A stretch of 64,000 bases of DNA from Enoplolaimus lenunculus (taxonomy: Eukaryota; Nematoda; Enoplea; Enoplida; Thoracostomopsidae), in NCBI GenBank assembly GCA_030248215.1, contig JASANG010003629.1, positions 62,001-126,000 of the forward strand. Direction: 5' to 3'. Below are positions 1 to 10,806 of this stretch, in pieces. Made by a program: the position numbers and the translations under genes. Positions within the stretch are counted from its first letter, which is position 1. Every line of letters starts with the position of its first letter. The notes under the pieces were generated by a model that saw only the letters and a list, made by a program, of their open reading frames with translations, ran no database searches and had not been told where the DNA came from.

Positions 1-1130
1 TACAATCTACACATTAGAGACATTAGACAGTTCCTCGTAAAATATAATTTTGCTATTGCAACGAGAAGAAGACATACACGATGCATAAGAATACTAAACT
101 GGGTTTATTTTGATATAAGAAATAATGATACAATGATTTAAAATGGTAAGTATATTGTGAATTATTCCACTGAAGGTTTAGGTGACTGAAGTCTGTTTAA
201 ATTTACAAGTATGTATTGTCTGTTTACAAATGTTTTCACTCACGTTTTCTTGAGCCGAAGGACTGAAGCATTTATCAGCTAAACGCAAATAATCAATGTT
301 TGCTAAAAAGCAGTCACTTTTATCGATTTCTGGCATATTAATCTGACGGTATATAACGCATTTTTCAAATACACGATTTCAGTTATAAATTATAGAGGCA
401 TGCCCATTGAAAGACAGGCTGAGTTATCTGCTTGCCTTAGGATTGAACTGTATATATAGTCCTTCGGTGCTAGGCACATGAAACAAATCGTAAATCAGCG
501 CAGTATCTGAAACAATTTATTTTAAACAAAGCAATTTTATAGAGTTTTTGCTCATTTGATTTTTTGCGACAGTATTTCGTACTTTCTACTGTTTGATAGC
601 AAACTTCGTTTTGCACCTGAATTTTGTGATTTTAATTATAGATGTCATAACATTTCCATATATTTATCACTCATGAATATTCGCGCATGTACAGGCACAT
701 TGTATACTTTATATAATATGCGGGGTGCAACTGGAAGTGAGTAATGCTGGAGCCAAGCCTGTGTAGACAGCTCATCTTGCTAGAGTGCAGGAAAATTTCT
801 AGTACTGGCATGTAAGGGTTTGCGATGATTTACAAGCCAAGTTTGAAACTGTTGTGAAGGGGTCAAAATTTTTCCAGGAAGAACAGAGCCCTTCTATGGT
901 TGCAGCCCGACCGGAGCCGGAATTTAAGTATATATATACTTTGTCAGTCACATGTTACCATACGTGCAATTCGCACATCCATCGTCCCCCTATGCAGTTT
1001 TAAAAAGGCTAACTAACTATACTGTTATTGCGAAACTGTGTGCGTACATTTTGGTTCTTAAACATTTCCGCATAAAGTTATTGCATTGCCGTACATTTTG
1101 TATAGATTAGCGCATTATATGTTAATATTT
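1..1130. other. Intergenic, AT-rich, no gene seen
   Basis: No splice-supported coding sequence was found on either strand. About 759-912 resembles a worn copy of the CGTAGCCAG-ended MITE family: it has the 'cagctcatcttgctag', 'ggtcaaaatttttccagg' and 'gcccttctatggttgc' pieces seen in cleaner copies at 6,537 and 52,669. The rest holds nothing I can name. Confidence 0.4.
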
Positions 1131-1290
1131 TGAACTTTCCCGCCAACATTTGAATTTAGTTTTCACCAAAATTTGAATTTACCACCATCCCGCCAAAGTT
1201 GAATGTCCCTGCGGAAATTTTAAATTTCCCGCCAAAATTTGAATTTTCCGCCACAATTTAAATTTTCCCGCCAAATTTCACTGTTTTTCA
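1131..1290. repeat. Tandem TTTCCCGCCAAA array (E2F-like motif)
   Basis: Imperfect tandem repeat of roughly 20-30 bp containing 'TTTCCCGCCAAAATTTGAAT' or close variants at least five times, from 'ctttcccgccaacatttg' to 'tttcccgccaaatttcac'. TTTCCCGCC matches the known E2F/DP binding consensus. Similar runs occur in nematode repeats, from memory. Whether it is functional here is unknown; it lies about 6 kb beyond the 5' end of no recognised gene and downstream of MITD1. Confidence 0.7.
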
Positions 1291-2014
1291 AGTATTTCAA
1301 TGTCCTTGACAGTGTTGCTACAAAACAGACTTGTCCGGAAAAAGTTTCCGCGAAACTCTATGTGATGTCCCCGACTGGCTATATTCGAAAATATAGAGTT
1401 TCTATAAACATAAACCGGACAAGCTATTGAGTTTCTTTGGGGAGAGGACATTTTATGCACGGAGAGCCGTCTGGTAACGTATGAGCGGCATTAAAATTTT
1501 AAATTTGCTGATTTTAGCAAATATCTATAAAGTGTTGTCACAACTGTTCTTTAGGTCATTTTTGAAAAATCCTGAAAACTCATAAAAATTGTACCAAAAG
1601 TTAAAATCAAACGCGCCGAAACATAAGTTTTGTAGAACTATGGCAAATTTTGTTATCGAAACTGCTGGAACTTCCGGCAAAAATTCTACCGTAGCCCGAA
1701 TATAGCAAATAAACTCCGGTTGGTTTATATTTTTGAGCGTGCCATCAAATAGAAATAGAAGGTACACCGCGCCGACGATGTGAAGGGTACTTTTATAGGG
1801 CGTCCCATTTTCTCGTCATGACTATAGTGTATATATATATACCTACATTTTAGACTATTTTTGTGAAGATTATGATTCACACTTATTTTTACGCATAGGC
1901 TTATGCATTGCTTAGCTTAGAGCTACGACCTTAAAAATACGTGCTTTGTTTACTTTTAGGGCAGCGCCGTTTTATCGCCACGACTACAATAGAGTAGGAT
2001 TGCATTTTCGGCTG
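1291..2014. other. Intergenic, degenerate repeats only
   Basis: AT-rich DNA with no supported gene. Around 1,890-1,970 there are isolated 'taggctta'/'gcttagcttag' pieces that look like a decayed TTAGGC-type element, flanked by 'ttttatagggcg' and 'acttttagggcag', which recall its ends. Confidence 0.3.
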
Positions 2015-2408
2015 CTGTAGTGACCCAAATAAGAGGGGAGTTCCCAATCAATAGGAATCCGTATCCCTAATAAGAATCCGTATATAAGCAGATAGAGTCT
2101 CTAAACCCTATTTAGAGCCCATAATTGCCAATTATCTCTTACTGTAGCGCATATATAAATGACTCCACCACCAAATTGAGTTCAAAGCTTTAAAGCGTAC
2201 TTAAGTTTTGAAAGTACATTCCTTAGTATAACCTTCCATTATCGCTCAAGCTATTCGACGGATAGTTGCAGTACCGGATATATCAGTAAACGAAGGGTGG
2301 CGGAGTGTGGGTTAAAAATAAACACAGTCCGTCACCGAATAACTGGGAGGGTACCCTCTGGAGAGGCCAAGTCAATATCAGTCCCCCCTCTTAGTCGGGT
2401 CACTACAG
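2015..2408. mobile_element. MITE with GTAGTGACCC inverted ends
   Basis: A 394-bp element begins CTGTAGTGACCC followed by an AATAAGAGGGG-like stretch, and ends with the inverse complement (CCCCTCTTAGTC then GGGTCACTACAG). The inverted ends of about 24 bp are clear by eye. No transposase is encoded. No clear target-site duplication was seen. A one-ended copy starts at 8,234 and a worn one lies at about 42,910-43,040, which share the internal 'acagtccgtc(t)ccgaata' stretch. Confidence 0.8.
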
Positions 2409-2409
2409 T

Positions 2410-2610
2410 ATTTTTGCTTAGGGTTAAGTTTAATTACGCGTTTTTGGCTTATATACTTATCTAGCGTTGTAACATTGTCCAACTATAATATGCTCATTCT
2501 TACGCTTAGGTTTAGGCTTAGGCTTTACGCTTAAGATATGCTTATAATACTGTTCCGCCCCTGTTCTTTACATTGGCCCAGTCCTACCAGGCAAAAAGGA
2601 ACGCCCTAAA
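2410..2610. mobile_element. TTAGGC-bearing MITE (worn copy)
   Basis: Internal 'acgcttaggtttaggcttaggc' type tract followed by 'cttataatactgttccgcccctgttc' and 'acattggcccag', the end signature of the family described at 62,461. The left end abuts the preceding GTAGTGACCC element. Confidence 0.6.
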
Positions 2611-2892
2611 AGTAACAGCCAAAATTTCTGTAAGATCCATCCTGCAAAAAACTACCAGTGAAATTTGTTCTAGACAGTTTAGGAACCGCTTAATCAATCG
2701 AACTTGCGCACAACACGTCTAAATCTATCGTTGCAATAAAATATTTAAAACACAATTGTGTATGAAGTTTCAAACACGATTCAAAGCCGTCAACAATATT
2801 TCTACATTCGTCAGCATAGGTTTCTTTTCTAGCCAAAGCGTTACAAAACTTCAATATATACTCAATCGCCATGAGTACAAAATTTTTTCAAA

Positions 2893-2898
2893 TTTATT
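2893..2898 (-). promoter_or_regulatory. Poly(A) signal AATAAA of MITD1
   Basis: AATAAA on the minus strand about 30 bp beyond the MITD1 stop codon, at the expected distance for a short 3' UTR. Confidence 0.6.
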
Positions 2899-2927
2899 AA
2901 TATAAAAATGCATATAAGCATTTAATT

Positions 2928-5900
2928 TTAAATTAATACCGCAGTGTGCTTACGATGAAAAATGTCAATAGTAGTTTGGTGACAAGGCCTTAAGCTCATG
3001 TCGCAATAACCGATCGAATATTTTTGCACTGGACGAAAATAGTCAAGACCGCGACCAATTTTAACAATCCAACCGTTGTTAAATCTAAAACAACACCATT
3101 TTGAGTTTAGCAAAAAACTGCAGACATGGATTGGGTGGAGGGTGCAACCGGAATTCCGGTTCTGGTAAGGAAATCCGGTATTTATTAACCGGAATTTTCC
3201 GGTATTTTCGGTATAGAAAATTTTAGTCATTCGAACAATTTAAGAAAATTTCATATATTTTAAGTTATTTTCTAAAATTGCCTGAGCGTGTATAAAATTT
3301 CAAATTTGTCTCATATTTATAATTGATCTTACGTTTCCAGCTACTGCATTTGTTTCAGGATTTTGTCATCCTAACTGTTGTGTTTACACCGTCAAAAGCT
3401 TTAAAATAGCGTTAAAAATGAATTTTTCGGTAACAAAAATTGTATGTTTTCCGGCTCCGGCATTTTATAATTCCCGTTGCACACTGGTTGGGTGCCCATA
3501 AAATTTGACTTTGTGTGTGTGCAAGATAACATATAATTTATAATAGATGACGGTGTAGACACCATTAAGCTATATTTTGTACTCTAGTATATACCTACAT
3601 GTGTCTGTGAATATATTTTAGAAAGCTAGGGGATACAGCTGCACCGCCATGCACATATCTACCGATACCTTAAACTGTACACTTATAGAGCGTGCCCTGT
3701 TCTATGCATGTGCCGTTAGGAAATGTCAAAGCTCAAATATGCAAAAATTTCGAAATAGACTGTGGCTCTGGCACCACACATGATAGCAAGTAGTGACTTT
3801 TGTGCAAAACAAGTTTAACTACTGGCAGCTATGATTAAATCCAGGGTGTACCTAAACGGATAGTTTTAAAAATAACGGAAACGGAACGCGATTTTGGATG
3901 AATTTCGTAATTTGTTATTTCACTTCGAACATTGCAGCATATATGCAATGAAAAATTGCGGAGATATACATGTGATTTTTACAACACTAATGTTCACAGT
4001 AACAGAATTTCCGTTATTTATATAAAGCGGAATCGGATACCGATTTTTAACGGGAACTGATATCTGGTTACACCCTGTTATTAAATACCAATATAAAACC
4101 AACCTGATTTCTCGGTCGTGAATGGTTTCACTATATACAACGTTCAAGTTGACATTTTTCGTTTCTTTTAAACTTCGCTTTAATTCTTCGAGAGCATTCG
4201 TTTGATGAGTTTTTGAATCGGCAGTCTGAAAACTACAGATTATTGCTTAAACATAGCGGCCCGTGGTGATTTTAGGGGAATGCCTCTCAGACAGGGTGCA
4301 ATCGGAATTATAAACTACTGGAAACGAAACCGGAAGGTCAAAAAAGATCGGAACCGGATAGTAAATAATATCGTATTTCCGTACCGCAACCGCAATTTTA
4401 GTAAACATGGACCGCTAATCTGAGTGAAAAGCATGATGTTACACGCCGATAAGCTACTTACCTCATCAGATCCGGTGTTGAGCTTGATACTGTTCAGCTT
4501 TGGTGCGTGTTTGATCAACATTTCGCAAAACCTTACGAAATTCAACAGCTGCAACAACATATTTTAAGTAAAGAAAAAATTTATACTTCATGCAGTACGT
4601 ATTTATTTTTAAACAATATAATCACATAAGTCGTGGAAAATTTTGAACATTTTAATTCATAAATGTACAAATGAATCAGTTGCATAAAAACTGCAAATTT
4701 CATTACCTTCTGTGAGTAAAATTGCCTGCCTGCACAGCTCATCAAACGAGCTTTTACGGTACCCCACGAAAGGCATTGTTACTAGAGGGCAGCAAGAACA
4801 TTTCCAGAGAAGACACCCACAAACTCCAGGGTGGAGGCCCCCAACGTATATGTGGATACAGAATTTATCGATGTTTGATCTAAGGTTGTCCGAGCTCACG
4901 CTCGTGTCTGATAGCTGTGGGGACGCCCTTCTAAAAACAATTTCACACAGAAGTTGCAAAATGATGGATCTGGAAAGTGAAGCCATCTTTAAACTGAATC
5001 AATCGAAGTTCGTGCCCAGCGGGAATTTTTTTGATATTTTCTTTTAAAGTAGCTAAACAGCTCATATTTTACATAAAACCTTTTACAATCTTCATATGCT
5101 CCAACCAGGGGAGACAGCACACGGTACACCACGCTTAAAAATTTCTTCTATTACCTTCTTTATTATTTCGTTTCATGAGAGTTATCTTATCTTAAGTAAA
5201 ATTTTAAGCCGGCGAGAGTAGCGAGCGGGAAAATTTGTTGGCATTCAGCAGCCTGGTGGTTATTGTACCTAAGGCCTGTGTAGCGTCTAAAACCATTTAA
5301 AAATCGCGGAGAAGTAGGATAGTGTCAAACTCGCGAGCGAAGCAAGCGAGAAGCCAGACGTAATTCAAAACGTCGGACGTTTTTGGTTTATCCGGTTAAG
5401 GTGGAGGGCCTCTAAATGTGGGAATGAAGGTGTCTGCTCCGGCCCTGGTTCCAACCGTTTATATCGGTATGCAAATTAAGCGTATGTTTTATTAGGATAT
5501 ATGCATATTGTTTCAATGGGTTTTAACTTCTGACGCGAACCTAAATATAGCAAATAAGTAGTATTGCAAATATTTCAACCAGGTCGACTAGTTTACGTTA
5601 TCGCCAGTATCAGCAAATAATTGTTGGCAATGTATCGCAGCCAGGATTACGGAAACAGTTCAGGATACTTTCTGGCGTAAAATTGAGTAAATTTTTTTTC
5701 ACAGTTTAAATTTTAAAAGTTCAACCTGATGGCCAGCCCGAATGTATGGATCATCCAGTTCGACTGCTGTTAACTCGTCATCAATCAACGAACGAAACAC
5801 CGACTCGTAGCTGTAACCAGTGGCACCTGCTGGTATTTGAACTTGTTCATGATAGTGGCCCGAAGTCTGAAATGCGTAAAAATGCAATATACACAGTTTT

Positions 5901-7564
5901 ACCGTTTATACGGTGGCCAACTGGCAGATCGAAAGGACCACCGAGGCCATACACCTTTACAAATCCAAAACCAAAATTTTTAAGATTGAAGCACTGAAAC
6001 AGCAGAAATTTCTCGATCCGCCACTCATGGCGTTCATACACGCAATGAAATAATTATTACCCGGAGCGATCAATTAGCTAACAAAAAATTCGCTAAATCT
6101 TAATTGTATCACCCTTGATCCACCACTCACGGTGTTCATACATGTAATGAAATAATTATTAGCCCGGAGTGATCAATTAGCTAACAAAAAATTCGCTAAT
6201 TTTAATTGTATCATCGTTAAATTTTATTTTGAAAGCACGTGAAGAAAGGTATATATGCACAACTATCTGATAGTTGTCACTATCCTGTTCCCGTATACTA
6301 TGTGCGGTATTTCTCGATAAATTCTCGTACTCTTGGTGTTGATAATTCTGAGTTTCAAAAGCTAAAAGTTGAACTTGTTTAACGAAGTTTTTATGTCTAA
6401 ACTTTTTAGCAAAAACACGTTGACGAAATCTCAAAGAGTTTGACAGAATTTCCTTGCAATAGCTGTTTACCGATCGTATCTTAGCAGCAAAACGATTATA
6501 ACAGGTTTGATGGCAAATGCTGAAAAACGTCGTATGCAGGCCCAGTAGCCAGCTCACCTTGTTAGGGGAGAACTGAAAATTTTTAGGAGGGGCAATCAAG
6601 GATTTACAATGAGTTACAAGCAAGGTTGAAAATTCTCTAGGCAAGGGCAAAATTTTGCCAGGGGAGCAAAATTTTTCCAGGGGCGTTAAGCCCCCTTGGC
6701 CCCCATGGCTACGGGCCCGGTCTTATGGCTGCGAGAGTAATATATATGTTTTAAGTGATATTGTCCTATAAATTACTTTTTCCTTATCAACTACTTTTCA
6801 CTATCCGGTTCGGGTAAAGACTGGCTCTATTTTTTATTTACAGTTTCCGTTTTTGTATTTTATAATTCGGACACACTAAGTCCTGATGTACACACACACT
6901 ACATCGTGCGAGCACATCCCCACAGTTATTTGTTCTTTTAGCTACTATATATATTCATAGATATTTGTGAAATCTAACTTAACATTCAGCGCTATTCACT
7001 ATAAAAACAACTCAATTCAGAAACCAGTGTTCATAAAATGATCATTTATATTGAACTTTTATAAAAAGTCATACTTTTTCACGTTCAATGATAGCTTTTA
7101 TTCGCTCCGCTCTGGTCATGAATTCTTCTGCTCGCGTTCGAATTTTTGTTTTCCGAGAATCGTTGATCGGAGCTAAAAATGTGAAACTGAACAGTAGTGG
7201 TGGCGGCGCAGTAAATGATCCAAAACACGGAAGCCACATACGTTCGGACGCAACATTTTACCATTTTATACGGTAGAATTGTACCTTACTATTCTTTCAT
7301 AAAAATTTTTTTTCTTTCAATCATATGCCTAATGTTCTGACTGCAAACATGAGCCAGCCGCTTTGCTGACCGGCGACCGCTACGCCAGAGTTCGCTAACA
7401 ATCCGTTAACAAATATTACCTTTGCAAACCTGAAGCAACAACGATATTCCTTCCATATAGCAAGATAGCGCTTCGGTAAACTGTCTTTTATTGTCCAGTT
7501 CGACAGCTCGTGTCAAAATTTGAGAAGCCGCTGATTCTAATCCAGGTACTTTGTCTTCGGTCAT
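2928..7564 (-). CDS. MITD1: MIT domain-containing protein 1 (MITD1), complete, six exons
   Basis: MITD1 is recruited by ESCRT-III subunits to the midbody and helps cytokinetic abscission; its C-terminal domain is phospholipase-D-like and binds membrane (family knowledge). Exons in gene order: 7,420-7,564, 7,075-7,172, 5,726-5,866, 4,462-4,548, 4,104-4,225, 2,928-3,084. All junctions are GT-AG, phases agree, and the sum is 750 nt, 249 aa, the same length I recall for the human protein. The ATG at 7,564 is preceded in frame by TGA. MIT domain residues about 8-80 ([20 protein letters not shown]); C-terminal domain about 83-249 with [67 protein letters not shown] and DIFHRKH, all matching the family closely. 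Introns carry several MITEs, one ending about 15-20 bp from an exon. No defect seen, so probably functional. Confidence 0.95.
3138..3486. mobile_element. hAT-like CCGGTT MITE in MITD1 intron 5
   Basis: Starts gAGGGTGCAACCGGAATTCC and ends 'ttcccgttgcacactg', inverted versions of one another. It is flanked by 'attgggtg' and 'gttgggtg', an 8-bp target-site duplication with one mismatch. It lies 53 bp upstream of the last MITD1 exon's acceptor. Confidence 0.75.
3842..4077. mobile_element. hAT-like CAGGGTGTA MITE in MITD1 intron 5
   Basis: Begins CAGGGTGTACCTAAACGGAT and ends 'atctggttacaccctg'. Interior has 'aacggaaacggaa' and 'ggataccgatttttaacggg'. It belongs to the CGGATA/GGAAACGG subgroup also seen at 7,754-7,885, 8,700-8,961 and 10,135-10,548. 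'attaaat' occurs on both sides. Confidence 0.65.
4293..4420. mobile_element. hAT-like MITE fragment
   Basis: 'cagggtgcaatcggaattataaactactgg' type start followed by 'aaacgaaaccgg' and 'cggaaccgg'; no matching far end was found before exon 4 of MITD1, so it looks one-ended. Confidence 0.5.
6537..6720. mobile_element. CGTAGCCAG-family MITE in MITD1 intron 2
   Basis: Starts 'caggcccagtagccagctc' and ends 'ccatggctacgggcccgg', which are inverted relatives. Interior holds 'ggaggggcaatcaagg' and 'caaaatttttccaggggc'. Close relatives lie at 52,669-52,823 and 50,452-50,622; 49,951-50,278 shares only the ends. Confidence 0.65.
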
Positions 7565-8233
7565 ATTTTCAAAAGCATTTCAATCGTCAGTAAAGTTTAA
7601 TAGCAAAACACCATCACGAAATCAATTAAAATTCATAAAAATCACGCACAGAAACAAAAACGTAGTTTTGATTTGACACTTGAAAAAAACAAAGCTCAAG
7701 CCAAGGCAAAATAATATTGTTCAAACTTTCAACGAACGATGTAGTGTTTTATACAAGGGTGTATACGGATAGTAAAAGAATAACGATAACAGAAAAAAGC
7801 ATTAAAATAACGGAAACGGAAACCGATATTTACCAGAAACAGAAATCAACATTTACTGAAAACAAAGATGTCGCTTTACACCCGGGGTTTTTATACATAC
7901 AAAATCTTTTGTTTCGAAAATGCTCAGTTACAAATAAACTCATTGAATATTAACACCAATTTTATAAAACTACAAAAATTTCAAAATGAGTTAATTAACT
8001 CAGACGAAAAGTTAGTTACTTCTGAGTTTAGTAACAGTAGTCAAAATCAACTCACTGGAATTTACAGTAAGCGGTAACGCAATATAAAGAAAGTCCTGCC
8101 CAACTTTGAAGTTGTATGCATATACCCGTGCAAAATTGCTTTATATACATGTGAAACATACCTACGCAATTAAATCACGTCCAAGTTGTGAATTTTAATA
8201 AAAAGCGTTCCGTGTTATCAAAAGTTTGTGTTC
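7565..8233. other. Upstream of MITD1; short MITE and CACTGTAAATT-type end
   Basis: Expected promoter side of MITD1; I see no TATA box I would trust. 7,754-7,885 is a short CGGATA-type hAT-like element (ends 'caagggtgtatacggatag' and 'tttacacccgg'). About 7,960-8,075 is the right half of a CACTGTAAATT element, with 'aatcaactcactggaattta' then 'cagt'. Confidence 0.5.
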
Positions 8234-8345
8234 TGTAGTGACCCGAATAAGAGGGGGACTGATATTTATTTGGGGTCTCCCGGGGTACCCACAAATAAAA
8301 CTATAAGGGAAGCGTGTTTGACGCCGCATACATAAAGTGACATGG
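8234..8345. mobile_element. One-ended GTAGTGACCC MITE fragment
   Basis: 'ctgtagtgacccgaataag' followed by 'agggggactgatattta' matches the end of the element at 2,015-2,408. No opposite end was found nearby. Confidence 0.6.
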
Positions 8346-8439
8346 TTCGCACCGGTTAAACCCTCCCTCCTCTAAATAAAAAGGGGTAAGGCAAAAACGC
8401 AACGCGTGCCGTTTCTACACAGAGTGTACCTAGTTGCAC

Positions 8440-9115
8440 ACTATAGTAGAAAGAGTCATTATCGACTCTTGGTACTATTAATAGCAGGAAACTGTTTTGA
8501 ACCCATGTGTAGTGAGGAAAACACGAACGAAAACCCAGACACATTCTGAACAAAGTTTGCTGTTTGATCAAATGGCGTTTTCAAAATTGATTTGGATCTC
8601 TTTCGAAACCCCAACTGGGGGGCAATTAGATTAAAATTAGCTTCGTGTTGTATACACCACCACATGTGGTGTTGATGTGGTCAAAGCATACGCCTCAATG
8701 GTACCAATATAAAAAAATTCGCGAACGACACTTTCTAAAATTTTTAAAGAAAAAACGGCGGATGCATCGAAACTTTAAAGATCTTGGACGTGTAATTTTT
8801 ATTTCATTTCGAACAATTGCGGCATATTTGTAATGAAAAATTGCGAGATATATGCGTGATTCATAACTAATTTTGATAATAAAAATAACAGAATTTACAT
8901 TATTTCTATAACGAAAACGAACACCGATTTTTACCGGAAACGGATATTCGGTTACACCCTGGTGGAAACTGTAATACACTCGCCAGCGAAAAGTCAGATG
9001 CGATCTCTACTTGATTGCGAAAAACGTTTTCAAATTCGTTGGGGTCTGGTGGGGATCGATCCCAGAATCCATCTAATCCGTCCTTGATATCCTTATAAGC
9101 AAATTTGCTCAGCAA
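8440..9115 (-). pseudogene. Relic of a paralogue of the 58.3-63.2 kb helical-protein gene
   Basis: On the minus strand about 8,440-8,600, reading one way gives NVSGFSFVFSSLH and another gives LLIVPRVDNDSF. In the gene at 63,002-63,218 the matching stretch is LVSGLFIISSAHNVKLHIDK then LLIPRVDDNSL. At DNA level 'ctacacat', 'tattaata' and 'ccaagagtcgat' are shared in order, with extra bases in this copy that shift the frame between them. Further upstream (8,970-9,115) is an open exon-like stretch containing KDIKDGLDGFWDRSPPDPNE and FENVFRNQVEIASDF that could be the preceding exon of the same relic; its counterpart is outside the window. I think it is a broken duplicate, but a second functional gene with a misread junction cannot be excluded. 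Confidence 0.55.
8840..8961. mobile_element. hAT-like CGGATA MITE, right part
   Basis: Ends 'aaacggatattcggttacac' then 'cctgg'; interior 'ataacagaatttacattatt' matches the element at 3,842-4,077. The left end is unclear, near 8,700. Confidence 0.5.
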
Positions 9116-9281
9116 CAGGTTTCGAATCGAAATGAATTATACAGTTTAGAGAGCCTCGACAAATTGTACCATGGCATTTCTGAACGCTAAGTTCGTCAAT
9201 TATCAGAAACGCTCGTCTAACTATCGACACATACATATCTAAAGTTTTACTTTTGGTATAGATACTACGTGAAGCACGCAT

Positions 9282-9845
9282 TTAAATATGTCAAAAACAA
9301 TTCAGTTACGTTTGTTGCCAACAATTCCAACACGAACCAGGGTGGTAGCGAAATCACGGTTTCTCAAATTCCGAAGCCATTGCGATTTTGCCGAAATCGA
9401 ATTCTGACTTGGAAAAATCTATTGATACCTATAGATTAAAGCATCGTATAAAATTAGAACTGCAGCCGTTTGACAAGCCGACTTTTGCATGCGGAATCTT
9501 ACTTATACAGACAACAGAAACCTGTATAGATTTCTAAATACCGAACATAAATTCGTCGAAAGATGAATTGATGCTCCGAACCTCAAGGATTACAATTTTC
9601 CGACACTACGAACGTCAAAATCCGCCAAAACTAGACTTCAAATTCCGGCACATTTTAGGCACGCTGTCGTTAACCACTTCTACCATCCATGTATTACAAG
9701 TATTATGTTTACCTTTTAATGGCTGGTTAGTAATCACATTCTAACAAATGTCGTAACAAAAATCTAAATTTAAAACGATCCCGACAACCGTCCTAAGCCC
9801 ATAAAAGACCTTGGATGATAGTAAGAAATTCATTATTTATACAAC
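9282..9845. other. Intergenic, nothing recognised
   Basis: No open frames with splice support, no clear inverted repeats and no tandem repeats were seen here. Confidence 0.4.
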
Positions 9846-10023
9846 GGCCCATGTTACTTTAACGGACGTCCAGGTTTTTGGTGGGTCTAAAAAAGAGTAG
9901 GTTTAGATACTCGATTACATTTTGTTGCTTAGGCTTAGGCTCAGGAATACCTTTTGCAGCGCTTAGGCTTAGGCTTAGGAATACGCTTAATCTACTGTTA
10001 CGCCCCTAAAAGCAACATTGGCC
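9846..10023. mobile_element. TTAGGC-bearing MITE, AATGTTACTTT subfamily
   Basis: Ends GGCCCATGTTACTTTAACGG and, inverted, 'acgcccctaaaagcaacatt' then 'ggcc'. The interior contains 'gcttaggcttaggctcagg' and 'gcttaggcttaggcttagg'. Opposite-orientation relatives lie at 38,862-39,032 and 40,758-40,951, and share 'agacccacca(a)gaa(a)cctgg(a)' interiors. Confidence 0.75.
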
Positions 10024-10134
10024 GTAAACAGTATATACACATATTTGAGAATACTGGCCACCATATAAATAAACTTTATTATCGATCACAGGCAAACATA
10101 ACGAAAAACATTACTAAACCGTGCTACACATAAG

Positions 10135-10548
10135 CAGAGTGTGGATCGAATATCGATTTCCGTCGGAAATCAGTGTCCGTTTCCGTTTCACAAATACCGG
10201 AAATGCCTTATATATTAATGACCATAGTTAAAAGAAAAGCGCTTTAAAAATTATTCAATAGTTTATTATATAAATGCTACAGTTACTTCATTTAGTATAA
10301 ATATAACAAAATCGATTCAAAAATCTTGAAAAAAATTGGGTACATTTGCGACTTTTTCTCTAAAACTAAAGACAGTTCGGTAACTATTTTCACATCACAA
10401 TCATATCGGCAGAAAAAATAACATTTTAAACTTGTTATACGTACTTAAATATTCGTTTTCTTTTTCCAGTGTTATTATGATCACTAATTTGTTTCTGTTA
10501 TTTTGATCTCTATCCGTTTCCGTTATTTTACTATCCGTTTACACCAAT
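10135..10548. mobile_element. hAT-like CGGATA MITE
   Basis: Starts 'cagagtgtggatcgaatatc' and ends 'actatccgtttacaccaatg'. Interior alternates 'tttccgtt'-type hexamers. Diverged ends; no convincing target-site duplication. Confidence 0.5.
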
Positions 10549-10806
10549 GGGCCATATTCTCAAATGCATATAGAGCATTTATCACCAGTTCGCAACAAGT
10601 TTTCGAACTGACAAAAACTCATGCAACTGCGATTTTTAAAATTGGCACAGATGTAAAACAAAACAAATATAAAAAATGCGCTAAATTTCGAACCTCACCA
10701 CTAAAATGTGCTGAATCCCGAACCTCACCATTATTGGCAAACTGCACGACCTGTCGCCAACTGGTGACAGGTAAGATGCGATACAGATTTGACAATACGG
10801 GCCCTG
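10549..10806. mobile_element. MITE with GGCC(C)GTATTCTC ends
   Basis: Starts 'gggccatattctcaaatgc' and ends 'gacaatacgggccc', with internal 'atcaccagttcgcaac' and 'cgccaactggtgacaggt', themselves inverted. The same plan is seen at 47,256-47,482 and 54,218-54,465, with a partial copy at 59,488-59,562. Confidence 0.6.

Noticed and set aside
6177-6650. 157-codon open frame in MITD1 intron 2 on the minus strand
   Set aside because: Its first part lies in a CGTAGCCAG MITE and the rest has no recognised similarity or splice support; MITD1 is complete without it.
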